From the NCBI RefSeq assembly GCF_000948985.2, contig NZ_CP059733.1, positions 1,674,001 through 1,738,000 on the forward strand: a stretch of 64,000 bases of DNA, read 5' to 3'. This document shows, piece after piece, positions 1-9,400 of the stretch. Source of the DNA: Thalassomonas viridans (GTDB lineage Bacteria > Pseudomonadota > Gammaproteobacteria > Enterobacterales > Alteromonadaceae). The translations under genes and the position numbers were made by a program. The notes beneath the pieces were generated by a model. The model ran no database searches and was not told where the DNA came from. It was given only the letters and a program-made list of their open reading frames with translations. Each line of letters begins with the position of its first letter. Position 1 is the first letter of the stretch.

Positions 1-471
1 AATATCAACTGGCAGTTAACCGACAGTGCCTTGGCGGGTATTACCAATTCGGGCGGCAACAATGGTCAGCTGCTGGCATTGAAACCCGGCACTACAGCGC
101 TTACTGCTAGCTGCGGCGGAAAAACCTCCAGTGCGACCATTACCGTTACCGGTGATGCGGCTTTGGAGAGTTTAACCTTGAATCAGGGCGATACCGCCAT
201 AGGAGATGACGTTGAATCCATCAGCATCAATACCGGCGAGTCGGTGGAGCTGTCTCTGGATGCCAACTTTACCGGTAATGATACAGGGGTGAATGTAACT
301 GAGTTTGTTACCTGGAGTGTTAACGGCAGTTCTCTTGTCACTACGGAAATAACTTCGGCGGGTACAGAAAATGCGCGTTATAAACTTACCGGTAAGTCAA
401 CGACCGGGGAAGTGGTGATCACTGCGGTTTATGACGGTTCGAGTAAAACCATTAAGTTGTTGATTGAATAG
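1..471 (+). CDS. C-terminal part of Ig-repeat (Big_2-like) surface protein, partial
   Basis: The frame is open from the first base, so the gene starts upstream of the window. What remains is about 156 residues of beta-rich sequence, high in Thr, Ser, Gly and Asn, with the look of bacterial Ig-like (Big_2) repeats: an ALKPGTTALTA segment followed by a short TSSATITVTG strand, then a second, less typical domain. No cell-wall sorting signal or transmembrane anchor follows the last domain. Such repeats usually form stalks of secreted or outer-membrane adhesins. The function cannot be told from this fragment. An imperfect hairpin with a T-run lies about 50-65 bases after the stop. Confidence 0.8.
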   Translation, partial: NINWQLTDSALAGITNSGGNNGQLLALKPGTTALTASCGGKTSSATITVTGDAALESLTLNQGDTAIGDDVESISINTGESVELSLDANFTGNDTGVNVTEFVTWSVNGSSLVTTEITSAGTENARYKLTGKSTTGEVVITAVYDGSSKTIKLLIE

Positions 472-601
472 CAAAGGTTGGGCTGGACGGGATTGAGGGC
501 AAAGAACTTGCTGAAACCGTTTAGCCTTTTTTGATACTGTGTTTCGGCATATTTGTTATATTGCCGTGCGGGCAAGTTATTAACGGCAGCAGGAGGCATA
601 C

Positions 602-1510
602 ATGGCGTTTAAAACTTTGATCAAAGCGGCCCGCCTGCCTTTTCTGATATTAACTCCTGTTTGTATATTGCTGGCTTATGCCTTGGCCCGAAGACAAGCC
701 AGCGACGTCAGTCTGCTTGATACCGGCCTGATTTTTATCGGTGCCTTGGCGGCACATGTGGCGGTTAACCTGCTCAATGAATATCTGGATTTTAGCAGCG
801 GCCTTGATTTAATTACCCGTAAAACCCCTTTTAGCGGCGGCAGCGGTGCTTTGCCCGCTGACCCCGCCAGCGCGCCGCTGATTTTAAAGGCAAGCTACCT
901 GTGTATATTCCTGGTGTGTCTGGTGGAGGGATATTTTTTGCTGCTGGCGCCGTTGTCGGTGCAAGCCCGGCTGTGTTTGCTGTTTATTGGGGTAAGCGGA
1001 CTGCTTATTATTATCTGTTATACCCGTATCCTTAACCGCTTGCCCTGGCTTTGCCTGATAGCGCCAGGTTTGGGATTCGGCACTTTTATGGTGTTGGCGT
1101 CGGTATTACTGCTGACAGGGGAGATAACGGTTCAGGCGCTGCTCTTGTCGTTGGTGCCGTTTTTTCATATCAACAATTTGCTATTGCTTAACCAGTATCC
1201 CGACATCGAAGCGGATAAGTCGGTTGGCCGCAATCATTTTGCTATTGCCTATGGTATCGCCAACAGCAACCGGGTTTACGGTATTTTTATGTTGCTGCCT
1301 TTTTTGTTGCTGGGGGTTTTGATTTCAGCCGGAGCCTTACCCCTATTAAGCGTAATCGCGCTTATACCTTTATTGCCAGGCCTGGTGGTGGTGGCTGAAG
1401 TTAACCGACAGGGAGCGAATATTGCCGAACATCCCAAATATTTGGCCTTGAATGTGGCGGTGACTTTAGCTACCAGCCTGTTGCTGGCACTTTCCCTTTT
1501 ATTTGGCTAA
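602..1510 (+). CDS. UbiA-superfamily prenyltransferase, MenA-like
   Basis: This is an integral membrane protein of 302 residues with about eight hydrophobic segments. It carries the two Asp-rich motifs of the UbiA superfamily: NEYLD with a further Asp at residues 59-69, and NQYPDIEAD near residues 197-205. These bind Mg-prenyl diphosphate. The first motif, with the following KTPFSGGSG, is closest to 1,4-dihydroxy-2-naphthoate polyprenyltransferases (MenA) of menaquinone synthesis. No other quinone gene is adjacent, so the acceptor substrate is uncertain. GGAGG lies 6-7 bases before the ATG. Length is normal for the family. Confidence 0.82.
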   Translation: MAFKTLIKAARLPFLILTPVCILLAYALARRQASDVSLLDTGLIFIGALAAHVAVNLLNEYLDFSSGLDLITRKTPFSGGSGALPADPASAPLILKASYLCIFLVCLVEGYFLLLAPLSVQARLCLLFIGVSGLLIIICYTRILNRLPWLCLIAPGLGFGTFMVLASVLLLTGEITVQALLLSLVPFFHINNLLLLNQYPDIEADKSVGRNHFAIAYGIANSNRVYGIFMLLPFLLLGVLISAGALPLLSVIALIPLLPGLVVVAEVNRQGANIAEHPKYLALNVAVTLATSLLLALSLLFG

Positions 1511-1519
1511 GAGTTAGGT

Positions 1520-1587
1520 TAATAGTTCGGCTAACTGTTTAGCTAAGAGTTTGGCTAATTACTTGGATAATAGTTCGGTTAACTGTT
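1520..1587. repeat. Short imperfect direct repeat, two 20-bp copies 48 bp apart
   Basis: TAATAGTTCGGCTAACTGTT at 1520-1539 recurs at 1568-1587 with one mismatch. The sequence between them is made of related GGCTAA/TTGGCTAA words, so the whole 1505-1587 stretch looks like a decayed tandem array. The second copy covers the stop codon and last codons of the minus-strand methyltransferase gene. Confidence 0.7.
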
Positions 1588-2292
1588 CGTTGATGCCGAC
1601 AGCAGGTGCTGGTAATCGCTGATTATACCGGCAACCTCCTGCCGGGGATTTTTCTGCATGCGCCGGTAATGGGCCAGGGTTTGCGACAGGTATTGCCGGT
1701 GTTCTACCTGGCTAAAATCCCACATCTTGGCGCCGACGACGGAAACCGGGGCAAGCTGCTTAGTGGTTAATGCGCGGGTGGCAACATGAAGTATTTCATA
1801 GAAACGGCGGTTTTCTTTGACCAGCACCTCGTCAATCAGGCCGAGCTCTAGCTTTATCAGGGTCTGGCGCACTTTATAGTTGTGATGTACCGGGCATAAG
1901 ATAAATTCCAGCGCCTGCTTTGGGTTTGCCCGGATAATCTTCTCTACCAGCTCCGTCAGCAGATCGCCGCCGACCCCGGCAATAATGATCAGAGGCACAT
2001 TCCCGCCAGGTGTGTTTTCGGCCGGGAACAGCGGCAGGCGGGCGACGTCTGCGCAATAAACCCGCCAGTTCGTTTGCCGGCGGCTTTCATCCTGGGGAAA
2101 GTGTTGCCGCAACTGGTGTTCCAGCTGGGCAATAATCGGCGGGTTGATATCAACAAAATGTACGGTATCCGCAGCCTGCCGCTTGATTAACGACATGCCC
2201 AAAAAACCGTGATCACAACAGCAATCCCAGATATCCGGGTAATGCGAAGTGATCATCTGATCTATCAGGCTTAAACGTTTGCCGGTTTTCAT
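1579..2292 (-). CDS. TrmK-family (COG2384) SAM-dependent methyltransferase
   Basis: A 237-residue class I methyltransferase. The SAM-binding strand and loop is IWDCCCDHGFLGMSL at residues 21-35, matching the DIGSDHAYLP-type motif I of the tRNA m1A22 methyltransferase TrmK family. A second signature, IIIAGVGGDLL near residue 102, corresponds to the family's SGMGG motif. TrmK itself methylates A22 of tRNA in Gram-positives. Gammaproteobacterial members are poorly characterised, so the tRNA substrate is inferred only by family. The gene lies 25 bases downstream of oligopeptidase B on the same strand and is probably co-transcribed with it. Confidence 0.75.
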   Translation of the reverse strand: MKTGKRLSLIDQMITSHYPDIWDCCCDHGFLGMSLIKRQAADTVHFVDINPPIIAQLEHQLRQHFPQDESRRQTNWRVYCADVARLPLFPAENTPGGNVPLIIIAGVGGDLLTELVEKIIRANPKQALEFILCPVHHNYKVRQTLIKLELGLIDEVLVKENRRFYEILHVATRALTTKQLAPVSVVGAKMWDFSQVEHRQYLSQTLAHYRRMQKNPRQEVAGIISDYQHLLSASTNS

Positions 2293-2317
2293 TGCCGCGA
2301 ACTTCCGCCTGTGGCGA

Positions 2318-4372
2318 TCACTTGGTCAGGTCGATTAAAAAGGCAAACTCGCGGGCGACATCTACCAGGTGCTGGAAGCGGCCCGATTTGCCGCCGTGTC
2401 CGGCATCCATATCCGTGTAGAGCAGCAGCTGGTTCTCGTCGGTTTTATGCTGGCGTAATTTGGCGACCCATTTGGCCGGCTCCCAGTATTGCACCTGGGA
2501 GTCGTGCAGGCCCGAGGTTACCAGCATATGGGGATAATCCTGACGGCTTATCTGATCGTAAGGGCTGTAGGAGTGGATATAATGGTAATAGTCAGCATCG
2601 TTGGGGTTGCCCCATTCGTCATATTCTCCTGTGGTCAGCGGAATGCTTTCATCAAGCATGGTCGAAACCACATCGACAAAAGGCACGGAAGCAACCACAC
2701 CTTGGTAGAGTTCGGGGGCCTGGTTGATCACGGCACCGATCAATAAGCCGCCGGCGCTGCCCCCGGCGGCAAATAATTTATCTTTTGCGCCATAACCCTG
2801 TGCTACCAGGGCCTTGCTGACATCGATAAAGTCATTAAAGGTGTTTTTCTTGTTCAGCAGCTTGCCGTCTTCGTACCAGTGTCTGCCCAGCTCTTCGCCG
2901 CCGCGGACATGGGCCACGGCATAAACGAAACCGCGGTCGAGCAGGCTTAAATTTGACGGGCTGAAGCTGATATCCAGGCTTTCGCCATAGGCGCCGTAGG
3001 CATATACCAGAAGAGGGTTTTCGTTATTAAACAGGGCTTTTTTATAGACCAGGGAAACGGGCACTTTAATGCCGTCGCGTGCGATGACCCACAGGCGTTC
3101 GCTCTGATAATCGTCGCCGCTAAAACCGCCCAGTACTTTGCTTTGTTTTAACAGCCGGGTTTCGCCGCTGTCCAGGTCAAGCTCATAAATGCTTGATGGT
3201 GTGGTAAAGGAAGTGTACTGGTAGCGGAATTTATTACTCTTGCTGTCCGGGTTGTAATGGCTGAAAACCGTGTAGACGGGATCGTGGAACTGAAGCGCTT
3301 TGGCTTCACCGCTTTGGTAATGGATTTGCCTGAGCTGGGGCAAGCCGCCCTGGCGCTCTTCCACCACCAGGTAGTCGCGCATCAGGTCGAAACCTTCCAG
3401 CAGCACGTCTTCACGGGCCGGTACTATGCCGGTCCATAAATCCGCATTTTCTTGTGTTCTTTGCTCTGAGGTCATTAAGGCAAAGTTTTTGCCCGGCTTG
3501 TTGGTCAGGATAAAGAACTTATCGTTAAAATGGTCCACCGTATATTCATGGCCGCGCTTACGCGGTAAGAAGTTGCTAAACTCCCCGTCCGGGTTATCGG
3601 CATCTAAAATTAAGCAGTCGCAGGTAGTGGTGCTGGTAATGCCCAACACCAGGTATTTTTCCGAGCGGGTTTTATACAGGTGCAGGTAAAAGGATTCGTC
3701 GTCTTCCTGGTAAATCAGCTGGTCATTACTGGCATCTGTGCCTAAGGTATGGCGGTAAACCTGATAGGGTAACAAGGTTTCCGGGTGCTGCTTGACATAA
3801 AACACGGTTTCATTGTCGTTGGCCCAGACTGCGCCTGCGGTATCTTTGATGGTTTCGGGAAAATCTTCTCCCGTAGCCAGGTTTTTAAACCTCAGGGTGT
3901 ACTGGCGGCGGCTGAGGGTATCTTCACTGTAGGCCATCAGCATGGCATTGCTGGATAAGGTGATCTCCCCCAGCTCATAATAGCTGTGCCCTTCGGCGCG
4001 TTCATTACAGTCTAGAATAACCTGCTCGGGAGCTTCCATATCGCCTTTTCGGCGGGTATACAGGGTGAAATCTTTGCCTTCGTCAAAGCGGGAAATATAC
4101 CAGAAGCCGTTTTTAAAATAGGGCACAGACTCCAGCGCCGGCTCCTGGCGGGCGACCATTTCGTCATAAAGCTGCTTTTTCAGCGGCTCCAGCGGCGCCA
4201 TAACCGATTTGGTAAAGGCATTTTCTTCGTTCAGATAGGCCAATACTTCCGGGGCCTGGCGCTCGTCGTCGCGTAACCAGAAATAGTCGTCCCGGCGTTT
4301 GTGGCCGTGTATTTCATGTAAATGTGTTTTTTTTACGGCGACCGGGGCCTGGGGTGTACTTGTTAACTTCAT
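2318..4372 (-). CDS. ptrB: Oligopeptidase B (S9A prolyl-oligopeptidase family)
   Basis: A 684-residue serine oligopeptidase that cleaves small peptides after Arg or Lys. The N-terminal half is the beta-propeller, beginning with the family hallmark HGHKRRDDYFWLRDD. The C-terminal half is the alpha/beta-hydrolase domain with the nucleophile in GGSAGG (Ser539 in this numbering) and the His in DAGHGGKSG (about His659). The start chosen is the ATG at 4372, which matches normal family length. The frame stays open to an ATG at 4441, but neither start has a convincing ribosome site. The protein has no signal peptide and is expected in the cytosol. Confidence 0.92.
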   Translation of the reverse strand: MKLTSTPQAPVAVKKTHLHEIHGHKRRDDYFWLRDDERQAPEVLAYLNEENAFTKSVMAPLEPLKKQLYDEMVARQEPALESVPYFKNGFWYISRFDEGKDFTLYTRRKGDMEAPEQVILDCNERAEGHSYYELGEITLSSNAMLMAYSEDTLSRRQYTLRFKNLATGEDFPETIKDTAGAVWANDNETVFYVKQHPETLLPYQVYRHTLGTDASNDQLIYQEDDESFYLHLYKTRSEKYLVLGITSTTTCDCLILDADNPDGEFSNFLPRKRGHEYTVDHFNDKFFILTNKPGKNFALMTSEQRTQENADLWTGIVPAREDVLLEGFDLMRDYLVVEERQGGLPQLRQIHYQSGEAKALQFHDPVYTVFSHYNPDSKSNKFRYQYTSFTTPSSIYELDLDSGETRLLKQSKVLGGFSGDDYQSERLWVIARDGIKVPVSLVYKKALFNNENPLLVYAYGAYGESLDISFSPSNLSLLDRGFVYAVAHVRGGEELGRHWYEDGKLLNKKNTFNDFIDVSKALVAQGYGAKDKLFAAGGSAGGLLIGAVINQAPELYQGVVASVPFVDVVSTMLDESIPLTTGEYDEWGNPNDADYYHYIHSYSPYDQISRQDYPHMLVTSGLHDSQVQYWEPAKWVAKLRQHKTDENQLLLYTDMDAGHGGKSGRFQHLVDVAREFAFLIDLTK

Positions 4373-4751
4373 ATCGGCTTCTAAACGGTAATGGTGGGCA
4401 GATGTTAGCATTGCCTTAGGTGTCGAGGAAGAGGCGGGCATAAATTTAGGCAGGGAGCGGCGTATGGGCAGACTCAGGGAAAAGGGCTGTAGTGTCCGTC
4501 AGCCTTAGTGCCGGTGAAGAACTTACGGATATTTTTAAGGTGAAAAAAAATTATTTCAGAGTTAATACCTTGTTACAAGATGGCGGGTGATGGAAATATA
4601 AGTTAGGCATAAGATGAAGAAGTTCAGGTTGTTTTATAACCACCTCTTAAATGGCTGCTTTGATGGCATTTGTAATAGTGCTTTTATGGCAGGAACGGAT
4701 TTATTAAGAGGAAAAGAACGCTGATAACAATAATAGCTAATGGAGATAACT
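4373..4751. other. Intergenic region between divergent genes
   Basis: It should hold the promoters of oligopeptidase B (leftward) and of the secreted beta-helix gene (rightward). It is AT-rich towards the right. No clear operator, RNA or small gene was recognised. Confidence 0.5.
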
Positions 4752-7484
4752 ATGATGTATAGCAATAAGTTACGCCCGCTATCAACACTATTGCAAGGCG
4801 GTGGACAACAAGTCTCACTCACTTCTTTATTACCAATCAATTACTCGGCTAAGCTTAATAAAAAATTAAAAATGGTATCCCTGCTATTGGCCGCAGCTGC
4901 TGTCTCTCAAAGCGCTATGGCCGCCACTTTAGGGCAGGGGACGACGGTTTCTCCGTCGGGAGACGTGTACGATCTGACCCCGACTTTTGAGTGGAATGCC
5001 ATTCCCGGGGCGGTTTATTACCGTCTGAGTATTCAAAAAACAAGTGGCGGCTATGCCATTTTACCGGAACCTTTGCCGTCGTCGACGTCCCATACCGATA
5101 GTCAGAGCCTGACCGCCGGGCAATGTTACAACTGGTGGATCCGCGGCGAGCGGAAAATCGGCGATTACGGTCCCTGGTCGGCAGTAAAAACGTTTTGTGT
5201 GAAAGAGCCGTTGCCGGATGTTGTGGTAAGGGACATTAACTGGAGCCCGGTTTCTCCCGAGCCGGGGGAGACGGTGACTTTCTCCGCTACCCTGGAAAAT
5301 TACGGTACTGCCGACACGCCAAGCGGAGTTGCCGTAGGAACGGGATTGCAGGTAGGCGGCAGTTATGTCGGCGCTTTTTTTGTCCGTAACGATAACGGCC
5401 AAACTACTTCGCTGGCGGCAGGTGAGGAATATGTCGGCAGTTTCAGCGGCACCTGGCCGGCAAGCAGCGGCACCTGGCCGGCAAGCAGCGGCAGTTATGC
5501 GGTTAAGGCGGTAGCGGATGATATTAACCGTTTCACCGAGAGCAATGACAATAACAACAGTCTGACTGGCAATATTGAGGTGGTGGCCAATGATGCCTGC
5601 CATATGGTGGTAGAGCCGGCGGACTTTGGCAGCGGCGGCAACCTGAATATGGATCCCGCCATCAATACGTTTTTAAACAGCGCCTCTTGCAGCAGGGTTA
5701 GTCTACGGCTTAAACCGGGCAATTATCTTTTTGATGAAGCGATTGATTTTAGGGGCAACCTCAGCGGCGGCAAGCCGGATATCAGCTTTGAATTTGACCA
5801 GGGGGATTACCATTTCAGCCATGAACTTATGTTCAGCTATTTTAACACCGCCGCCCAGGATGTGGTGATTAAAGGGGCGGGTAAGGAGCATACCTGGCTT
5901 AAGTTCTGCCTGACCGGAACGACCTGTAGCTCTGACGGCTGGGGTATGCTGCACTTCAGGCAAAATCCCGAAGGCATAGTTATCAGTGACTTGAGCATAG
6001 AAGGGAAAAAACACTCGACCACAAGCTGGGCCTTTGACGGCGCGATTATGCTGAGCCTTGACGGCACCCTGGCCAAAGATGTTTCGATTGAGGATGTGCG
6101 TGTTAAAGGAGCGGAGTACGGTATTTTTGCCAAGCATTCGCAAAACCTGAGTATCCGGCACTCCCGTATTGAAGACAGCCATATTGGCGTATATCTGCAT
6201 AACGGCGACCACCATAATGTCCTGATTTACGATAATGTTATCACCAACGATTCGCAAACCTCCGGTGGCCGCTACGGTATTTTCTCTACTACGGCCATGC
6301 TGGACTCGGCGATAGTGAAAAACAACATCAGTAACCTGAGCGAACGGGGGATTTATCCGGGGCCGGGTTCGCAGCGTTTGTGGATTCATAACAACAGCGT
6401 AGACAAAGCCGGTTTGGGAGGCAACGGCGCCGGGATCAACATCAACAAGGAAGACTTGGTTGATATTCTGGTGAGTAAAAACAGCATCAGCAATATCGGC
6501 GGCGGGGTTACCCAGTCGGGCCTTGGCAGCTTGCCGATTTCCGATAGTGATGAAGATAAATACACCCAAAATTCAACCTCCGTCAGCTCAACCACCATTT
6601 GGCCGAACCGCCAGTGGAACGGTTATGGTATTTCCACCTCGGGTGCTGTCTCAGGCGGTGTCGCTTTAGTGGATAATGACATTACCGGCGCGGCTTCCCA
6701 CGGCATCAAGGTTAATCCCGGGGCTGAAAATGTGCTGATCTATAAAAATCAGGTTGAAAACAGCGGCGTGAACGGTTTAAGCATAGTGCCGGGCTATGCC
6801 TACGGCGGACAGTTCGGCTATACCGGGCAGGGCGGCATTTCTGATGTTTGGGTGCAGGATAACAGCTTTAACAGCAGTGGCCGGGCGGGCATAGAAATTT
6901 TGTCGCGGGGGACGCCGTTATTTGCGGTGCCTGCAAGCTGTGAAGACGAAACTAACTGTACCATGTCGCAGACAAGCTACGGCGTTTGTTCACAAGTGGG
7001 CGGTAATCCTTGCGTTGACCTATACAGCACCACCAATTGCGGCGATAACTGCTATTTGCCCACCTGGCAGGACTTCCAGGTTGACCTGCATGCCAACACC
7101 ACCAAAGATAACGATATCGCCAATATGATCATCAATCCGCAGCGGGTCGTCGGTTCAAGCGTGAATCTGTACTATGCCATTTCCGGCATGGCAGCCAGCC
7201 ATATGGACAGCAATCACAGTGATAATTATCACCTGTATCCCAGCGGACACATCGGGCAAAACTCTATACCGAGTGGTTGTTTGAGCCACAGCTCGACCGG
7301 GACTGTCAGCCGCTCGGATAATACTGCGGTAAGCAAGTACAACACCTTGGTTAACAAGATCGATGGCTTGTCATTCTTGCTTTATGACGAAAGTAGCAAA
7401 AGCTGGCAGCCTATCGGTTTAGATGATGAGAGCCGGTTCGTGTTTGAACGTATTGATTTCGGGATTTCAGCGCCGGGCTGTTAA
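4752..7484 (+). CDS. Secreted right-handed beta-helix protein with CARDB-like domain
   Basis: About 910 residues. The first 57 form an unusually long signal region: a polar stretch, then a hydrophobic MVSLLLAAAAVSQSAMA ending at an AMA cleavage site. Next come a fibronectin/Ig-like domain, a CARDB-type beta-sandwich (PDVVVRDINWSPVSPEPGE), and a long run of parallel beta-helix coils of the NosD/pectate-lyase type with repeated IxxNxI and VxDNxI steps. The C-terminus is Cys-containing. GGAG at 4742-4745 stands six bases before the ATG at 4752, which favours that start over the in-frame ATG at 4740. Beta-helix proteins of this kind usually bind or cleave polysaccharide. No catalytic set could be assigned. 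Confidence 0.75.
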   Translation: MMYSNKLRPLSTLLQGGGQQVSLTSLLPINYSAKLNKKLKMVSLLLAAAAVSQSAMAATLGQGTTVSPSGDVYDLTPTFEWNAIPGAVYYRLSIQKTSGGYAILPEPLPSSTSHTDSQSLTAGQCYNWWIRGERKIGDYGPWSAVKTFCVKEPLPDVVVRDINWSPVSPEPGETVTFSATLENYGTADTPSGVAVGTGLQVGGSYVGAFFVRNDNGQTTSLAAGEEYVGSFSGTWPASSGTWPASSGSYAVKAVADDINRFTESNDNNNSLTGNIEVVANDACHMVVEPADFGSGGNLNMDPAINTFLNSASCSRVSLRLKPGNYLFDEAIDFRGNLSGGKPDISFEFDQGDYHFSHELMFSYFNTAAQDVVIKGAGKEHTWLKFCLTGTTCSSDGWGMLHFRQNPEGIVISDLSIEGKKHSTTSWAFDGAIMLSLDGTLAKDVSIEDVRVKGAEYGIFAKHSQNLSIRHSRIEDSHIGVYLHNGDHHNVLIYDNVITNDSQTSGGRYGIFSTTAMLDSAIVKNNISNLSERGIYPGPGSQRLWIHNNSVDKAGLGGNGAGININKEDLVDILVSKNSISNIGGGVTQSGLGSLPISDSDEDKYTQNSTSVSSTTIWPNRQWNGYGISTSGAVSGGVALVDNDITGAASHGIKVNPGAENVLIYKNQVENSGVNGLSIVPGYAYGGQFGYTGQGGISDVWVQDNSFNSSGRAGIEILSRGTPLFAVPASCEDETNCTMSQTSYGVCSQVGGNPCVDLYSTTNCGDNCYLPTWQDFQVDLHANTTKDNDIANMIINPQRVVGSSVNLYYAISGMAASHMDSNHSDNYHLYPSGHIGQNSIPSGCLSHSSTGTVSRSDNTAVSKYNTLVNKIDGLSFLLYDESSKSWQPIGLDDESRFVFERIDFGISAPGC
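5449..5490 (+). repeat. Perfect in-frame 21-bp tandem duplication inside the beta-helix gene
   Basis: Two identical, adjacent 21-base units encode GTWPASS twice in succession, in the loop before the last strands of the CARDB-like domain. Because the copies are identical at DNA level the duplication is probably recent, a slippage event that keeps the frame. Confidence 0.85.
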
Positions 7485-7977
7485 TGGGGGCAAATATTGT
7501 GGATTTTGCTGTGCCTTGCAGTTTATGCCAGCGCAGCATTTATTCTAATGATATAGATAAGTAGCTGAATTTTTTAGAACCTTTGCGTACTTTATATTGA
7601 TAATATGCCGTAATCACAACAAAATGCGATCTTTAATTATTACTCTTTGTTGGTAAGACAAAGCTGAACATATATGGTCACTGTTATCGTTTTGGGTACA
7701 ATGTTATCACTTCATCAATTTGATTGATTTATGACAGAATGTTTCTTTCTTGAAAAATCAATTGGCCAACTTTTCCCATACAATCAGGTATTTTATTAAT
7801 TAACTTTCTTGCTATTAAAAACTGTTTTGATATGCAAACTTAGTTGAGCCATTCATAGTCTTGTTAGATGGAATAAATCCGTATTTTACGCATTTAAGAA
7901 TTTAGACATGTATTAGAACAAGCTGATATGATTGAAGAATTATTTATATTTAATTTTTATGCAATCAAGGCATCGAG
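7485..7977. other. AT-rich intergenic region before the cassette cluster
   Basis: No credible reading frame is present on either strand. Base composition drops sharply to AT-rich compared with the preceding gene, marking the left edge of the accessory region. An integron recombination site (attI) or cassette promoter could lie here, but no integrase gene borders it and no motif was recognised. Confidence 0.5.
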
Positions 7978-8562
7978 ATGAGTGAGAAAGTACCATGCAC
8001 CGAATGCGGAGTGGCAGTATTACCAAGTACTGCTGAGCGTACTGGTGGATTATGTATGCCTTGTAAAAATGGCACTCGTAAGAACATTGAACAATCTAAA
8101 GAGTATTACAAAAGGGAACGAGAGCTAGATAAAACCTGCCCCTTCCGTGCGTTGTGGAGGGGGCTTGTCGATAAAGTCTATAAACAAGAAGGTGGTTTTG
8201 CAGCGCTGTCCGAAGATGAAAAGCTGTATTACTCAGTTAATGCTCTCGGTGGTGAAGTTTATAACGGTGGTTTTGTTCAGTACTTCGATAACTCATCGGG
8301 TGAGACCTATCGTTACGCAGAGCTTGGGCTAGTTCGTTTGGGCGCAACAAGCTCTCTAAAACTGCTGCGCAAAGCCAAAGAAGAGCTTCTCGGGTCAGGC
8401 TCTGTTCCTAAAGACCAAGCTGAACGCTGGGCCGCAATAAAAAAGCACAGCGATGAGCCAGACTTAGATGGCCTGGATACAGAGTTTTACAAAGATCCAG
8501 ATCAACTTGATAAAAAGTTGGAGAGCTTTGCAGTCGAAGTTGGGCTGGTAAAAAATGCATAA
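7978..8562 (+). CDS. DUF4375 (DMP19-like) protein with N-terminal zinc-ribbon-like segment
   Basis: A 194-residue soluble protein. Residues 7-31 hold two CxxC pairs (CTECG and CMPCK), likely a small zinc ribbon. The body, from about residue 60, has the DUF4375 pattern: YSVNALGGEVYNGGFVQYF, NSSG, then alternating helices with LGATSSL. DUF4375 proteins are common passengers of integron cassettes in marine bacteria and their activity is not established. The stop codon overlaps the start of an attC site, as is usual for a cassette gene. The ATG follows an A-rich leader with only a weak ribosome site. Confidence 0.75.
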   Translation: MSEKVPCTECGVAVLPSTAERTGGLCMPCKNGTRKNIEQSKEYYKRERELDKTCPFRALWRGLVDKVYKQEGGFAALSEDEKLYYSVNALGGEVYNGGFVQYFDNSSGETYRYAELGLVRLGATSSLKLLRKAKEELLGSGSVPKDQAERWAAIKKHSDEPDLDGLDTEFYKDPDQLDKKLESFAVEVGLVKNA

Positions 8563-8634
8563 CAAAGCCAGCCAGAGGGGCCAAAAAACCACCGTTTCAC
8601 TCTGGTTTTTCGGCCCCTGCCGGCGGCGTTAGTT
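8556..8634 (+). repeat. attC recombination site (integron cassette), near-canonical
   Basis: An imperfect inverted repeat of about 79 bases. It opens with the R''-type core GCATAACAAAG and closes with GGCGTTAGTT. Between them, GCCAGCC-AGAGGGGCC followed by AAAAAACCA is complementary to TGGTTTTTC-GGCCCCTGCC with small bulges. This gives the single-strand hairpin that IntI recombines. Confidence 0.88.
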
Positions 8635-8670
8635 TTATCGGAGTTTTCAATTCATCAATTAAGTACCAAT

Positions 8671-9321
8671 ATGAAAAAAAATACTGCACATGAATTAAAA
8701 TTGGATATATTAAATAGGCTACATACTCTTCACCTTACCGTCGGTAGTTTGAATGCTGCATTAGGCCTACTCGGGTTGGCTGATGAATGTAAAAAGAACT
8801 TTGATCCAAAAGAAAGATTTGAGGAGATATTTGCTTTTGTTGTCGATGACCTTTTAAAGCGAAAGTGGGCACAAATTTATCAACCAGATGAGAAGACAAG
8901 GATTATGCAACAAGAGGGAAAAGTCAAAGCTGCCGATGATACTTTAATTGCCCTGACTTACGAAGGCGTTTCAGAATGCGAAAATCAACTAAAACAGATA
9001 AACGAACCGAACAATGTTAATTCTATGATTAAAATTGAGAACGTATCGAGTTCAAGCATAAATATAAATGCAGACAATAACAGCTCAATTATCCAACAAG
9101 ATTATATAGAACCAACTCTTTTTTCTGAAATGAGAAACGCTATATTGTCATCTCAATTAGAGCCTGAAACTAAAAAACAGTTGAACTCAGAAGTTGAACT
9201 TCTTTTGCTGAATCATAAAAGAGGTTCTTTTTCTGAAGGGTATAAAGACTTCATGCAAAATACATCGGCGCATATTACAGTGTTTACACCATTCCTAACA
9301 CTACTGGCAAGTTTATTGTAG
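8671..9321 (+). CDS. Cassette-encoded protein of unknown function with hydrophobic C-terminus
   Basis: 216 residues, not recognised. The N-terminal 120 residues are predicted helical and charged. A Ser/Asn-rich linker (residues 119-138) of the IxIxxDNNSSIIQQ type follows, then a second helical block. The last 15 residues form a short hydrophobic tail, ITVFTPFLTLLASLL. A soluble helical domain, flexible linker and hydrophobic tail is an arrangement seen in several small defence-associated effectors, but there is no specific motif to claim that role. The gene sits between two attC sites, so it is one complete cassette. Confidence 0.6.
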   Translation: MKKNTAHELKLDILNRLHTLHLTVGSLNAALGLLGLADECKKNFDPKERFEEIFAFVVDDLLKRKWAQIYQPDEKTRIMQQEGKVKAADDTLIALTYEGVSECENQLKQINEPNNVNSMIKIENVSSSSININADNNSSIIQQDYIEPTLFSEMRNAILSSQLEPETKKQLNSEVELLLLNHKRGSFSEGYKDFMQNTSAHITVFTPFLTLLASLL

Positions 9322-9331
9322 GGAAACAAAA

Positions 9332-9394
9332 ACTAACAAGTGCAGCCAACGGATTCGCTACGCTCTCTGCTGCTGCAAGCGTTGGCCGCTAAGG
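9332..9394 (+). repeat. attC recombination site (integron cassette)
   Basis: CTAACAAGTGCAGCCAACG at the left pairs with CGTTGGCCGCTAAGG at the right, with 9 of 10 bases complementary in the inner arm. The loop is rich in CGCTACGCTC, a common attC spacer. The closing core reads GCTAAGG instead of the usual GTTRRRY, so one core base has changed. Confidence 0.82.
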
Positions 9395-9400
9395 AAAGCC

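Noticed and set aside
5061..6569. Several long minus-strand frames opposite the beta-helix gene
   Set aside because: They are complements of repetitive beta-helix codons; no motifs or ribosome sites support them.
7485..7977. Possible attI or integron integrase at the left edge of the cassette cluster
   Set aside because: No tyrosine-recombinase motif occurs in any frame in the window and no attI core could be recognised, so neither was annotated.
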